Shown here: positions 42,959 to 53,500 of the stretch, piece by piece
Layout: each line of letters starts with the position of its first letter
Numbering within the stretch: position 1 is the first letter of the stretch
Source: Bradyrhizobium sp. AUGA SZCCT0176
GTDB lineage: Bacteria > Pseudomonadota > Alphaproteobacteria > Rhizobiales > Xanthobacteraceae
Assembly (NCBI RefSeq): GCF_018130145.1
Contig: NZ_JAFCMB010000010.1
Span: 171,582-235,581, forward strand
Length of the DNA stretch: 64,000 nt
Direction of reading: 5' to 3'
Notes under the pieces: model-generated
Told to the model about the DNA's origin: nothing
The model's input: only the letters and a program-made list of their open reading frames with translations
The model's database searches: none
Made by a program: the position numbers and the translations under genes

Positions 42959-43165
42959 CTATCGAAAAAGGGTATCGCCGGGCCGTCGCGAGCGACAAGC
43001 CCATGAAGACGCGGAGCACATCTGCGCAGAAGCGATGGAGGAGCATCCTGCCGCTCCCGCACGTCTCGGTCCATCGTCGCCAATCGCGCTGCGGTGCACA
43101 CACGCCATTTGCTTAAGGTTTCTCGGGTAGTTAGATAGGTCGAGCGATATCCACGGCCGGAGCGC

Positions 43166-43432
43166 ATGGAAGAAAAGCGAAAATATCCGCGAACCGAGAT
43201 CGAGGAGCCCGCCTATGTCTCATCAGGCGGCTCCGTGATGCGTTGCGTGGTGAGGAATATTTCGCTCGAGGGTGCGGCGATCGACGTCGAGAACCCTGCA
43301 TTCGTTCCGCAGCACTTCCGCCTCGTGATGGCGAAGGATTCCTCGATCGTTCATGAGTGCCGGGTCGCCTGGATCAAGAAGAACCGGATCGGCCTCACGT
43401 TCATGAATGTCGTACAGAAACCGCCGGAATGA
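43166..43432 (+). CDS. PilZ-domain protein
   Basis: 88 residues, a lone PilZ domain. The cyclic-di-GMP motifs are visible: RKYPR (R-x-x-x-R, residues 5-9) and, 30 residues on, NISLEGAAI (the D/N-x-S-x-x-G motif). Such proteins bind cyclic-di-GMP and modulate motility, polysaccharide or adhesion by contact with a partner. Single gene, cytoplasmic, convergent with the Bug-type gene 9 bases away. A link to the large adhesin 4 kb downstream is possible but unsupported. Confidence 0.9.
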   Translation: MEEKRKYPRTEIEEPAYVSSGGSVMRCVVRNISLEGAAIDVENPAFVPQHFRLVMAKDSSIVHECRVAWIKKNRIGLTFMNVVQKPPE

Positions 43433-43441
43433 AGTGACGCG

Positions 43442-44410
43442 TCACTCAATCCTGAGCTTCGCGTCACGTACCACTTTGCCCCATTTTTCCATTTCCAGCT
43501 TGATACGGGCGCCGAACTCCTCCGGCCGGTTTGCGACCGGCTTGAATCCGAGCGCGGTCAGGCGCTCCTTCACGTCTGCCTGCCCGACTGCCTTGGCTAT
43601 TTCGCGATAGAGCAGATCGACGATTTCTTTCGGCGTTCCCGCCGGCGCAAGGATGCCCGTGATGGTGTCGGCTTCCTGATCCTTGATGCCCTGTTCGGCA
43701 AAGGTCTGCACTTCAGGCAACTGGGTCGCGCGCTCGCTTGCGGCAACGCCGAGCGCGCGCAATTGGCCGGCCTGCACCGCCGAAAGGGCGGGCGGCAGCG
43801 CGGTGAAAGCGATCGGCGTGTGCCCGCCGACGGTTGACTGGATCGCAGGCGCTGCGCCGGTAAACGGCACGTGCACCAGGTCGAGGCTGAACGCCAGCCG
43901 AAACAGCTCGCCCCCCAGATGCGGCGTCGAACCGACGCCGGGGCCGGCAAAACCGTACTTGCCGGGATTGTCACGGATCAGCTGCACCAATTCCGGAAGC
44001 GACTTGGCCGGCACCGACGGGTTGACCACCACCACGTTCGGGGAAACCGCGACCAGCGTCACCGGCGCGAAATCCTTGACCGCGTCGTACGGCACCTTGG
44101 CGTAGAGGCTGGGATTGACCACAAAGCCGGTGCTGACGACCATGAGAGTGTAACCATCGGGGGTCGCGCGGGCGACCTGGCCGGACGCGGTGTTGCCGCC
44201 GGCGCCGCCGACATTCTCCACAAAGAATTGCTGACCGAGCGCATCGGAGAGCTTTTGCGACACCATCCGCGCGATCACGTCGGTCGGGCCGCCGGCGGGA
44301 AACCCGACAACCACGCGCACCGGGCGGTTCGGATAGCCCTGTGCCGAGGCTGTCGGGACGGCCCCCAGCAGCAGCGCGGCAGCGAGCAAGATTTGCAGAA
44401 CGGCCGCCAT
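43442..44410 (-). CDS. Bug-family (TctC) tripartite tricarboxylate transporter binding protein, orphan
   Basis: 322 residues. Signal peptide MAAVLQILLAAALLLGAVPTASAQ, then GYPNRPVRVVVGFPAGGPTDVIARMV, the standard Bug opening. GKYGFAGPGVGSTPHLGGELF and VPFTGAAPAIQSTVGG form the ligand pocket. Bug proteins bind carboxylates, aspartate or nicotinate-like compounds and number in the hundreds in some genomes. No TctA or TctB genes are here, so its membrane partner is elsewhere or absent. Confidence 0.92.
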   Translation of the reverse strand: MAAVLQILLAAALLLGAVPTASAQGYPNRPVRVVVGFPAGGPTDVIARMVSQKLSDALGQQFFVENVGGAGGNTASGQVARATPDGYTLMVVSTGFVVNPSLYAKVPYDAVKDFAPVTLVAVSPNVVVVNPSVPAKSLPELVQLIRDNPGKYGFAGPGVGSTPHLGGELFRLAFSLDLVHVPFTGAAPAIQSTVGGHTPIAFTALPPALSAVQAGQLRALGVAASERATQLPEVQTFAEQGIKDQEADTITGILAPAGTPKEIVDLLYREIAKAVGQADVKERLTALGFKPVANRPEEFGARIKLEMEKWGKVVRDAKLRIE

Positions 44411-44497
44411 GACGCCCCCCGGATTTTATGTTTGTTGACGCCATCATCAACGACGGCGCGCCGCAGAACAAGGGGGAGGTGTGGAGCGGCGCAGTCG

Positions 44498-45133
44498 TTA
44501 TTTCTTCAGCAGCGGCTTGATCCGCTCTTCGAGTTCCTCGAACGACATCGAGCCTTTCAGCCGCTCACCGTTGAGGAAGAAGGTCGGCGTTGAATCGACC
44601 TTGAGCGTTTCATGGGCGTATTTCTGATCCGCCGCGAGCTTGTCGAGCATCGCCTGATCCCTCTCGCAAGTCGTCACGTCCTGTTCGCTCATCCCGTTCA
44701 GCTTGCCGACGAAGTTCAGCGTTTCCTTGGTCTGCGCGATCAGTCGGCCCTGCAGCTTGAACAAGGTCTCGATGACGCCGAAATATTTTTCCGAATCGTT
44801 CCTGGCGATGCAGCGCGCCAGCATCGAGGCCGCCGCAGCCGCGACATCGAGCGGGAACTCGCGGAACACGAAGCGGACCTTGCCGGTGTCGATATATTTG
44901 GAGCGCAGCATCGGAAAGACGTTCTCGCCGAAGGCGGCGCAATGCGAGCAGCTCATCGACGCGTATTCGGTGATGGTCACCGGCGCCTTCGGCGATCCGA
45001 TCGCGATGTCCGGCAGCGACACCGGCCTGGCGACAGCCGCCGCCATCGCGCTCTGGGCGACGGCGGGGCCTGCGAAAAACGGCGCGGTGGAAGCGAGCAG
45101 GGCGACAAAAGCGATGCAGCGAGGGGCGTTCAA
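44498..45133 (-). CDS. DsbA-family thiol:disulfide oxidoreductase, secreted
   Basis: 211 residues. N-terminal signal peptide (PRCIAFVALLASTAPFFAGPAVAQ), then a thioredoxin-like fold: IAIGSPKAPVTITEYASMSCSHCAAFGENVFPML, with active-site C62-S-H-C65. The cis-Pro loop is VDSTPTFFLNGERLKGSMSFEEL. The C-S-H-C site is used by DsbA-like proteins of alphaproteobacteria. It makes or shuffles disulfides in periplasmic proteins. The adhesin encoded further on contains paired cysteines, though a direct link is only a guess. Single gene. Confidence 0.9.
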   Translation of the reverse strand: MNAPRCIAFVALLASTAPFFAGPAVAQSAMAAAVARPVSLPDIAIGSPKAPVTITEYASMSCSHCAAFGENVFPMLRSKYIDTGKVRFVFREFPLDVAAAAASMLARCIARNDSEKYFGVIETLFKLQGRLIAQTKETLNFVGKLNGMSEQDVTTCERDQAMLDKLAADQKYAHETLKVDSTPTFFLNGERLKGSMSFEELEERIKPLLKK

Positions 45134-45253
45134 CGGGCTATTCCAAATTGATGGGCGGGGAGAGTCTATCCGGTTCTTCCGTGTCTGAAATTATCTATAT
45201 TCTTCAACAAGCAAAGACGAAAGCCGGATGAGTCACAGCAGCAATCGGTCCGC

Positions 45254-46330
45254 GTGGAGCTGCGCGCCGTCATGGCCGCCGCCAAAATCCCTGGTCAGCG
45301 CTTCGTCGCCGATGCGTGCAGCAAGCGTCCTGACGTTGATGGAGTGGCTGCAAACCTCTCAGGGTTTACTGCTGCGGAGATTTCGACACTTCCCGGAACT
45401 TCCGACCTCACCGGCCTTGCCGTCGATCTCGGTGACGGGAGCGACACGGTATCCCTTGCCAACGGCATCAATTCACTTAGCGCCATCGGTATTGAGAACC
45501 TGAACGGCAGCGACTTCGGTGGCACGCCGAGCGACGATACGCTGACGCTTCTCAACACCGTGTCGGGCCTCAATGTTCACCTGGGCGACGGCAGCAATAC
45601 GTTGGGCAACTTGTTTGGCGTCAACGTCGTCAACGGTAGTGCGTCCACTGATACCCTGACGATCTCAGGACAAGCGGGCGGCACGTTCGATCTCGGCGAT
45701 GGCACCGATACCGTGACGTTCAATACAAACGTCTTCAATACGACGGTACTCAACACCGAAAACATCAACGGCAGCTCGACTTTCGACGAGATGATCATCG
45801 GCAACACTCGGGCAACACGACGATCACCGCGGGCGGGGGGCGCCGATTGGGTCACGGCCAGCGCTGGTGATGACAATGTCCGCTTCACCAGCACGGCGGA
45901 TTCGGCCGCGGGCGCGGGTGACACGGTCTATTACTTCGATGCCAACGACGACACCTTCAACTTCTCGGGTATCAGCGTTTCGGGTGGCCACATCGAGTAT
46001 GTCGACAGCGGGGCTTTTGTTAGCGGTAGCCAGGCTTCGGCGCGCCTGCAGAACTTCGGTCCGGATAACGACTTGCTCCAGATCGACACCAATGGTGACG
46101 GGACAGCCGATATGGACATCAGCCTGCAGAACTACACGGGCACGCTGAATAACAACCCTTCCTGCCGAACTAAGGGAAGTCGGCGCACATCACGCAGCCA
46201 GATCCGGAAGCCGCGCGCCAAGCGCGGCTTCTTCGCATTCTGCAACTGGGGCGCCGCCGTCTGCTGGGTTTTTGAGTTGGCGAATCCCGATTTTTCGATG
46301 CCGCGCGAGTGTGCGCCGCGTGAGAAATGA
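45254..46330 (+). pseudogene. Decayed RTX/hemolysin-like calcium-binding repeat protein
   Basis: The frame contains nonapeptide-like RTX repeats (DLGDGSDTVSL, HLGDGSNTL, DLGDGTDTVTF) and an RTX-type end (DNDLLQIDTNGDGTADMDISLQNYTGTL). The first 45 residues are unlike a secreted N-terminus. At 45800-45842 two offsetting frame changes turn a run that would read SGNTTITAGGGADW into TRATRRSPRAGGADW. After YTGTL at about 46145 the translation becomes basic and runs over a hairpin, so it is no longer natural coding. I read this as a fragment of a larger RTX protein whose ends are lost. Without the whole gene a short live protein cannot be excluded. Confidence 0.55.
46207..46231 (+). terminator. Hairpin inside the 3' end of the RTX-like frame
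   Basis: GAAGCCGCG and CGCGGCTTC pair over a 7-base loop, followed by TTCGCATTC. This looks like the original terminator of the RTX gene, now read through by an open frame. The U-tract is weak. Confidence 0.4.
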
Positions 46331-46745
46331 GGTGATCTGATCGTGCGCCGAATGAGAATCGGCGCCGTTCGAAATCTCGCCGCCACCGACATTAACGATC
46401 GACAGGTCTGCCTGAACGCCGCCGGGCCGAACATTCCCAAGCATTGAAATCCGCTCGCGGCGCTGTCGCTATAAGCAGCTGATTTGTATCACTATTCCAA
46501 AATTCTCTGATGGCATTTGGCTCGACCGTCGCAAGCGCGCAGCATGCCACATCAGTGCGCACTCGTGTCGGGCCTACCACGCATCCGCGCCGAAATTAGC
46601 CATCGGTGCTCATTCTCCCATCGCCGCTATGTTCGGTGTGGGGAACGCGGTATTGTTGCTGGGTAAAGAGGCTAATTGCTAATTTCCGGTTACCGAATTG
46701 CGGCATTGCCTAAAATTTATGTCTGGTGTTTCGGAAGGTTTTTAA
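46331..46745. other. Intergenic region, 415 bp, no gene seen
   Basis: No convincing frame. The part from about 46590 to 46740 is richer in A and T than its surroundings (TATTGTTGCTGGG, CTAAAATTTATGTCTGG) and probably carries the promoter of the gene at 46746, but I cannot pick a -35/-10 pair. Confidence 0.4.
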
Positions 46746-47459
46746 ATGCGCAAGATTTCGTTGTTCCTGGCATTTTGCGGTATCGCATCTGTCGTAGCCG
46801 GCCCGGCGTATCCACAGGGCACGCCCAAGCAGAAGGCAGTGCCGGCGCCAAGGCCAGCAACCCAAGCCGAGGCGACGGTACCAGCAGTGGCGGCGGCCGA
46901 TGAAAAAGCCGCCAAAGCGATCGATGGATTCCGTTCTTCGAAATTCGGCATGAACGAGGCGGATGTCCGCGCGGCGATCACCAAGGATTTCGGCGTCAAG
47001 CCGGATGCGATCAAGTCGCAGGACAATCCGGCCGAACTGACCCGCAGCGTATTGCTGGCCGTTCCGGACCTGCTGCCGAGCGGCGGGATCGCCGAAGTAT
47101 CCTACGTGTTCGGCTACAAGTCGAAGACGCTCATTCAGGTCGGCACGGTCTGGTCGAAAGGGACGGATCCGGCGATGACGCCGGAGAAGCTGTTCTCGAA
47201 TGCCAACATTCTCCGCGCCCACTTCCTGGGCGAAGGCTTCAAGCCCGATACCATCGCCGTCAACACGCCCGTCGCCGGCGGCGTCCTGATGTTTCGCGGC
47301 AGCGATGCCAAGGATCGATCGGTGATCCTGCTGCTGCAGGGAACGTTCGAGACGAAGGAGAACAACCAGCGGATCCTGACCCCCACCGGCCTGCTGCTGT
47401 TCTATGTGGCCGACACCAAGAGCCCCGACGTCTTCAAACTCCCGCCCGGTCAGTTCTGA
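46746..47459 (+). CDS. Secreted hypothetical protein upstream of the adhesin
   Basis: 237 residues. Signal peptide MRKISLFLAFCGIASVVAGPAYPQ, an Ala/Pro linker of about 35 residues, then a folded domain starting FRSSKFGMNEADVRAAITKDFGVKPDAI and running through AEVSYVFGYKSKTLIQVGTVW and GGVLMFRGSDAKDRSVILLL. The F-x-S-x-x-F-G-M-x-x-x-x-V-R opening resembles small periplasmic proteins that adopt a beta fold; I cannot name the family. It ends 75 bases before the giant adhesin gene in the same direction, so co-transcription and a helper role in adhesin export or assembly are reasonable guesses. Confidence 0.75.
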   Translation: MRKISLFLAFCGIASVVAGPAYPQGTPKQKAVPAPRPATQAEATVPAVAAADEKAAKAIDGFRSSKFGMNEADVRAAITKDFGVKPDAIKSQDNPAELTRSVLLAVPDLLPSGGIAEVSYVFGYKSKTLIQVGTVWSKGTDPAMTPEKLFSNANILRAHFLGEGFKPDTIAVNTPVAGGVLMFRGSDAKDRSVILLLQGTFETKENNQRILTPTGLLLFYVADTKSPDVFKLPPGQF

Positions 47460-47534
47460 TGTCGTCTCGCTCCGGATCAACCCGACGCATGGCCGCCGGT
47501 CGCTCGCTCTTGTCACCAGCGAAGGTGAGCTGAC

Positions 47535-50500
47535 ATGCGTATGCCGCTCTCAGCCAGAAGCGAGGGTGGTTTGACGTTGCGCAGGTTCTCGCGCCTGCGT
47601 TTCGTCTCGTTGATCTGCATTGCGCAGATGACGATCCTGCCGTTGCTCGGCACTGGCCTTCGGGCGCAGACGGCCAACGTGATCATTCCCGACGGTCGCA
47701 CGGGAACGAGCCTGCAGACGTCGGGCAATGTCACCAACATCACTACGACCACCGTATCCGGCGCCAACGCGTTCAACTCGTTTTCGCAGTTCGGCGTGGG
47801 GCAGGGCAACACCGTCAACCTGCAGGTGCCCAACGGCAGCCAGAACCTGATCAATATCGTCCGGGACGCGCCGGCTTACGTCAACGGCACGCTCAACTCC
47901 TATCAAAACGGCAAGATCGGCGGCAACGTCTACTTCGCCGATCCCTACGGCTTCGTGGTCGGCAAGACCGGCGTCGTCAATGTAGGCAGCCTGAACGTTT
48001 CCACGCCGTCGAAGGAATTCACCGACAGCATCATCGGTGCCTCGGGGCAGATCAACAACGCCGCCGTGAGCAGCCTGATGAACGGCTCGTTCCCGATCTC
48101 GCCGGACGGCAATATCCGGATTCTCGGCCGCATCAACGCTGCGGACGGTGTCCGGCTTACCGGCCAGAACGTCTTCGTCGGCGGCGGCAGAAGCCAGCGC
48201 GAGCGGGTCAACCAGGAACACGCTTCCAAATTCGCGGCCTCGGTCAATTCCAAGGGCCTGCGCAGCGCCAGCGCCATCACCGTCCGCAACGGATCGATCC
48301 ATATTGGGGCGGTCAACAACGCAACCATCTCCGGACGGCTGACGGCGCGCAGCCGCACCACCACGCCGAGCACGATCACGGTCACCGCCGGAAACAACAT
48401 CCAGCTCGGCAAGACGGCCAGCCTGAGCACTGCCAGCAAGACGGGCGACGCCGGCAACATCACGCTGAAGGCCACCAGCGATCTGACCGTGAAGAGCGGC
48501 GCCCGGATCAACGCCAGCTCCGCCACGGGTAACGCGGCTGTTGTCGATCTGAGCGCCAACGGCATTGTCGAAATCGCCAATGGCGTCAAAATCAATGTTG
48601 CCGCACCCAACGGCAATGCCGGCAAGCTCATCCTCGATCCGACGGACATCGTTGTCGGCGCGACCGAAGGTGTCGCCGGTGTCAACATGTCGAATGCCAC
48701 GGTCGCGGCCGCGATCTCTGCGCTCAACGGCACCGGCACGTTCACGCTTCTGGCGAGCAACTCGATCACGATCAATGGAAACGGCGTCGTCGACGGCGGT
48801 ACCACCGTCAATGTGACGCTGAATGCGCCGACGCTGAACCTGCTGGCGGGCAGCTATGTCAGGGGCGATACCGTTGCTCTGACTTCGACTACCTCTGGCG
48901 GCCAGGTCAACATCAATGCTGCCAGCACTGGCGGCGCTCAGGTTTTGACCAACACTGCACTGCAGATTACTGCGTCGCGGGTGGTTCTCTCCAGTACCGC
49001 CGACATGATCGTCGGCAGTGGCAGCACCAGCGCCAATACCGCCGCGGCCGGCTTTGTGTCGAATGCCACGATCGCTCGCTACGCCGGCGCTGTCGGCAGC
49101 GGCGCCACTCTTTCGCTCAGCGCGTCGTCGCGGATCACGGTCGATTCCACCGGCGTTGTCGACGGCCGCCGCATGGCCGGCGCCGTTTCGAATGCCAACT
49201 CGGTGGACAACATCGTATTCACCGCACCGACAATCAACATCGACAGCGGCGGCCAGGTCCTTGCGCAGGCGGTGAATACCACGGGCACCAACGCTACCAG
49301 CTTTACTTCCGGCCGGGTCATCATGAATGCCTTCGGCGCCGGTTCAGGTATTGACGTATCCGGTACCGTTAGAGGTGGCTACCTCGCCTTCAGTACCGAT
49401 CAGGCCTCGATAACCGTGGGATCGACGGCCGTCATTGCCGCCGATCCGTCGCGGTACGTCAATTTCAACGGCCCATCGATCAGCGTAAACACCGGGGCGA
49501 GCATCAGCGCGGGCACTGTCGGTTTCTTCTTCGCCCAAAGCGCGCTCACCGTTGGCGGCAGCTCGCTGACAGGCGGCAACGTCGCCGCCAACAACGGCCA
49601 GGGCGGCCTGCTGTCGAACCTGATGGTCGCCAGATACATCGCGGCGGTAAACGGTTCCGGAACGTTGTTGCTGTCGGCTCAGGCCAACACATTGAATCTG
49701 AACACCGATGCGGTGATCAACGCCGGCAGCACGATGAAGGTCGCGCTGCAGGCCCGGACGCTCAACGTTACGTCGGGCGCGCAGATCACCGCGGGCGCCG
49801 CCGCGTTTGCCTTCGACCAGGACAACGTCATCATCGGCAGCTCGGCCGACCCCAGTGCCGGGAGCGCCGGGTTCGTGAACAACACCCAGATCGCCTCGTT
49901 GATGCTGGCGCTTTCCGGAACCAGCGCATTCGAGATTTCGGCGAACAATTCGATCACCCTGAACGCGACCGCGGTCATCGATTCACGCTCGCTGAACGCC
50001 TCGCAGAATTCGCAGGCCAATTCGCGGAACGTTACGTTGAGCGCGCCGACGATCACGATGGCCCAGGGATCGAAGATCCTTGCCCAAGCTGTCAATTTCG
50101 GCGGCTCCACCTTCACCAGTGGTGCTGTCACGCTCAACGCGAGTGCGAGCGACAATAGGTTGTCGGGCCAGGCGACCGCGGTGACGGGAATTACGATCGA
50201 CGGTCAGATCACGGGCGGCCATATTACGATCAACGCGACCTCGACCGCCGTATCGAGTTTCACAAGCTCAATCCTGGGGATGTTCGCGCTCGTCGGCGAA
50301 AGCGTTGCGCCGGCGCTGCTCGGCCTCAATGGCGGCTACGTCGCGGCGAGTGCGACGGCAACGGTGAACATCAACAGCCACGCCAACATCAACGGCACCG
50401 GCCGGGTTTTGATCAGCGCGAACGGCTCAGAGCTGGCGGAGGATCCGGTCCTGGCGGGGCTCGTGAACTTCATGCCGTTCAGCGCGGCGGTGGTCGTCGG

Positions 50501-53500
50501 CAAGATCGACGCGAACGTTTCAACCAACGTGGCATCCGGCGCGACGATTTCCGCCGGTAGCAACCTGTCCATCCTTGCCACCAACGACGCGACGATGAAG
50601 GTGTCTGCCGTCTCGGCAGGTTCAGCGCAGTTTGTGGAGACTGTCGCTTATTCCAAGGTTTCCGTATCGACCCTGGCCAACGTTGCAACCGGCGCCAACA
50701 TCAGCGTCGGGACGGTCAACGCGGGCGGCAACACGTTCGCGGTGCGTGCGCTGAACAACAACAGTTTCTCGACGTCGGCGACGTCCGTCGCATTGAGCAC
50801 GCCCAGCGCCAGCGGCGGCGTCGGCGGAGCGCTGGCGATCAGCGATATCACGACCTCGGCTACGGCATTGTTGGGAGCCTCGCTCGGCACCAGCGCCAAC
50901 CGGCTGAACGGTTCGGTGGTCGTCGAGGCGACATCCAACGGCAAGCTCAACTCGACCATGGCCTCGACCATCGTCGGCACGCCGGCCCTGGTCGGCGCCC
51001 TGCAGGAAGCGATTCTTACGACCGTCTCGCCGCAAAGCATGATCTTTGCGATGATGGGCCCGCTGGTCTCGGCGAGCTTCAACTTCAAGGCTGCGGGGGC
51101 GATGTCGCTTGCGAACAGCACGCAGAATGCGACGGCCGCGATCAAGCAAAACCCGAGCGGCGGCGCACCCAGCATTTACACCAACGGCAATGTCGCTGTT
51201 GTCAGCAATGTCATCGACGTCGGCGTCCGCAGCAATGCGACCGCCAGTGCGATTACGTCCGATGTGTCGGCCGGCGAGGGCGTCGCGATCAGCGCGGCCG
51301 TCGCATGGGGCACCTTCAACCACAATTCCAACGCCTATATCGGTGGCGGTACGCTGATCAACGCGCCGAACATCGGCGTCACTGCGAACACCTATTTACC
51401 GATCACCAACACCTGGTTGCAATGGGCCGGACTCGGTGAGGTGATCAGCCATCTCAACGGCAATCTCGGCGTCGGCGGCAATATCCTGACCAGCTACGCC
51501 AATGCGACCTCGGATGCCGGCGATACGGTTGGCATTGCCGGTTCGCTGAACAATTTCATGGTCAACAACAACACGACCGCGTGGGTCGCGACCGGAGCGA
51601 GCCTGAACGCCACCTGCAGCATCGCGACCTGCGGCAACGGCGCGTGGTCGGCGTCGACCTGGAGCGGCACGCAGGACTTCAACGCGACCCTGGCCATCGC
51701 GGCAAACACGTCAACGAGTTCGATCAATGCCGCCGGGAATGTCGGCACGCTGGGCTTTCTCCCGGGCAATACCTCCGGTGGCTCCTCGCTGGGCGGCGCA
51801 CTCAACCTCGTTCAGTTCTCCAGCAACACCATCGCCGGTGTTGCCTCCGGGGCTTCGCTAAGCTCCGCCGATAACATTTCCATCGATGCGGTCACAACCG
51901 ACCTGTTCTTCGGTGTGGCGCCGACATCCGGCAAGGCTGCGGGCGCTCTGTCGCTGAACGGAATCACGTCGATCGCGCTGGTCAGCAACAAGACGCATGC
52001 ATCGATCGGCATCGGCGCCCACGTGTCTTCTCCGACTGTCAACGTCCATGCGGCGCAGGATCTGTCGATGCTGTCGATCGCCGGTGCGGTCTCCCTCGGC
52101 GGCGCGTCCGCGGTCGGTATCGCCGTCGCCTATCTCGGAGCGAACACCGATACGGCCGCCTATATCGGAGAAAATCAGAGCGACATCACGCCGGGTCCCT
52201 TTAGCGCCAACGATCCGTTCTCGGGTACCGGCGGAGGCAACGGCACGATTGCCGTGGACCATCTGGCAGTCAGCGCGACGACTTCCGGACGTATGACAGC
52301 GGCTTCGATCGCTGCGGCGATCTCCGAGCCGTCGGTCTCGGACTTTGCCAACAAGGCCGGAGCCGTCGGTGCCGCCGCGACAGGCGGAGCCGATGGTGTC
52401 GGGATCGCAATGGCCAGGATCAGCCAGTCCTCGGGCGCGTCAAGCGATGGCTTCTCCATCGACATCGCGGGCAGTTCGTCGATCAGCGACGTCTCGCTGG
52501 GAACGAAAGCATCGGTCACCGGTGTGACCATCAACCGCTTCACGGGGTCGAGCACAGCGGCGAGCACGCTGGTCCAGGCGCTCAACGACACGGTCCTCAA
52601 CAACGGTTCGGGCTCCGCTGCGGCCAACCTCGCAGGGTCCGCGGCATCGGGAAGTGTTGCGGTCGCGGGCGCCATTGCGGTCGCCATGTCGAACAACGCC
52701 ACGGTGGCCTATATCGACAACACGACCATCAACAATCATGCGGCGGTGTCGGTTCAGGCACTGAACGGCGGATCGGAAACAGTCGTCGCCATCGGCATCG
52801 CCGCATCCCGGGCCAATTCGGTTGCGATCGCGCTGTCGGTCGGCATCATCACCGACAGCGTCAACGCCTACATCCAGAATTCGACCCTCAACGGCGTCTC
52901 CAGCGGCACGTCTCGCGCGGTCGAGGTCGACGCCTATCAGACCAGCAACATCGCGATCGGCGGCGGCTCGCTTTATGTGGCCGGCGGCCAGGGCGGGGTC
53001 GGCGCCGGATTTACCTATGCCTCCATCGGCGATCCGACCGGTGGGACGGCGGTCGATGCGCATATTCGCGGGACGTCGATCAACAATTACGACACGCTTA
53101 CGGTGCTTGGAGACAACGCCAGCGTGATCGCCGCAGGCGCGGCATCCGGCGGGGCCGGGGGCAATGGTGCTGCCGGTGCCATCGTCGTCACCGACATTAC
53201 GACGTCGACGATGGCCTATATCCGCAGCAGTGCCACCGTTAACATCACGGTCACCGGCAACGTCATTGTGACCGCCGATAGCGTCGCCATTGCATCGCTC
53301 GACACCGCGCTGTCCAATCTCGTCAAAGCCTCGAACGCCAACCAGCTCGCGTCCGACAATTGCTCGACCACCGGCGGACAGCAAAACTGCGTCGATTTCA
53401 GCTACCAGGCGCTGAACGGCGGAACGGCAGGCAGTCCAACGGCACCGGGTGCCGCTATCATTGCGGTCGCGGGCATTATCCAGGCAGGCAAGAACAATGT

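Noticed and set aside
42965..43165. Possible further coding sequence between the MFS remnant and the PilZ gene
   Set aside because: Short frames only, with no ribosome site and no recognisable motif; probably promoter region of the PilZ gene.
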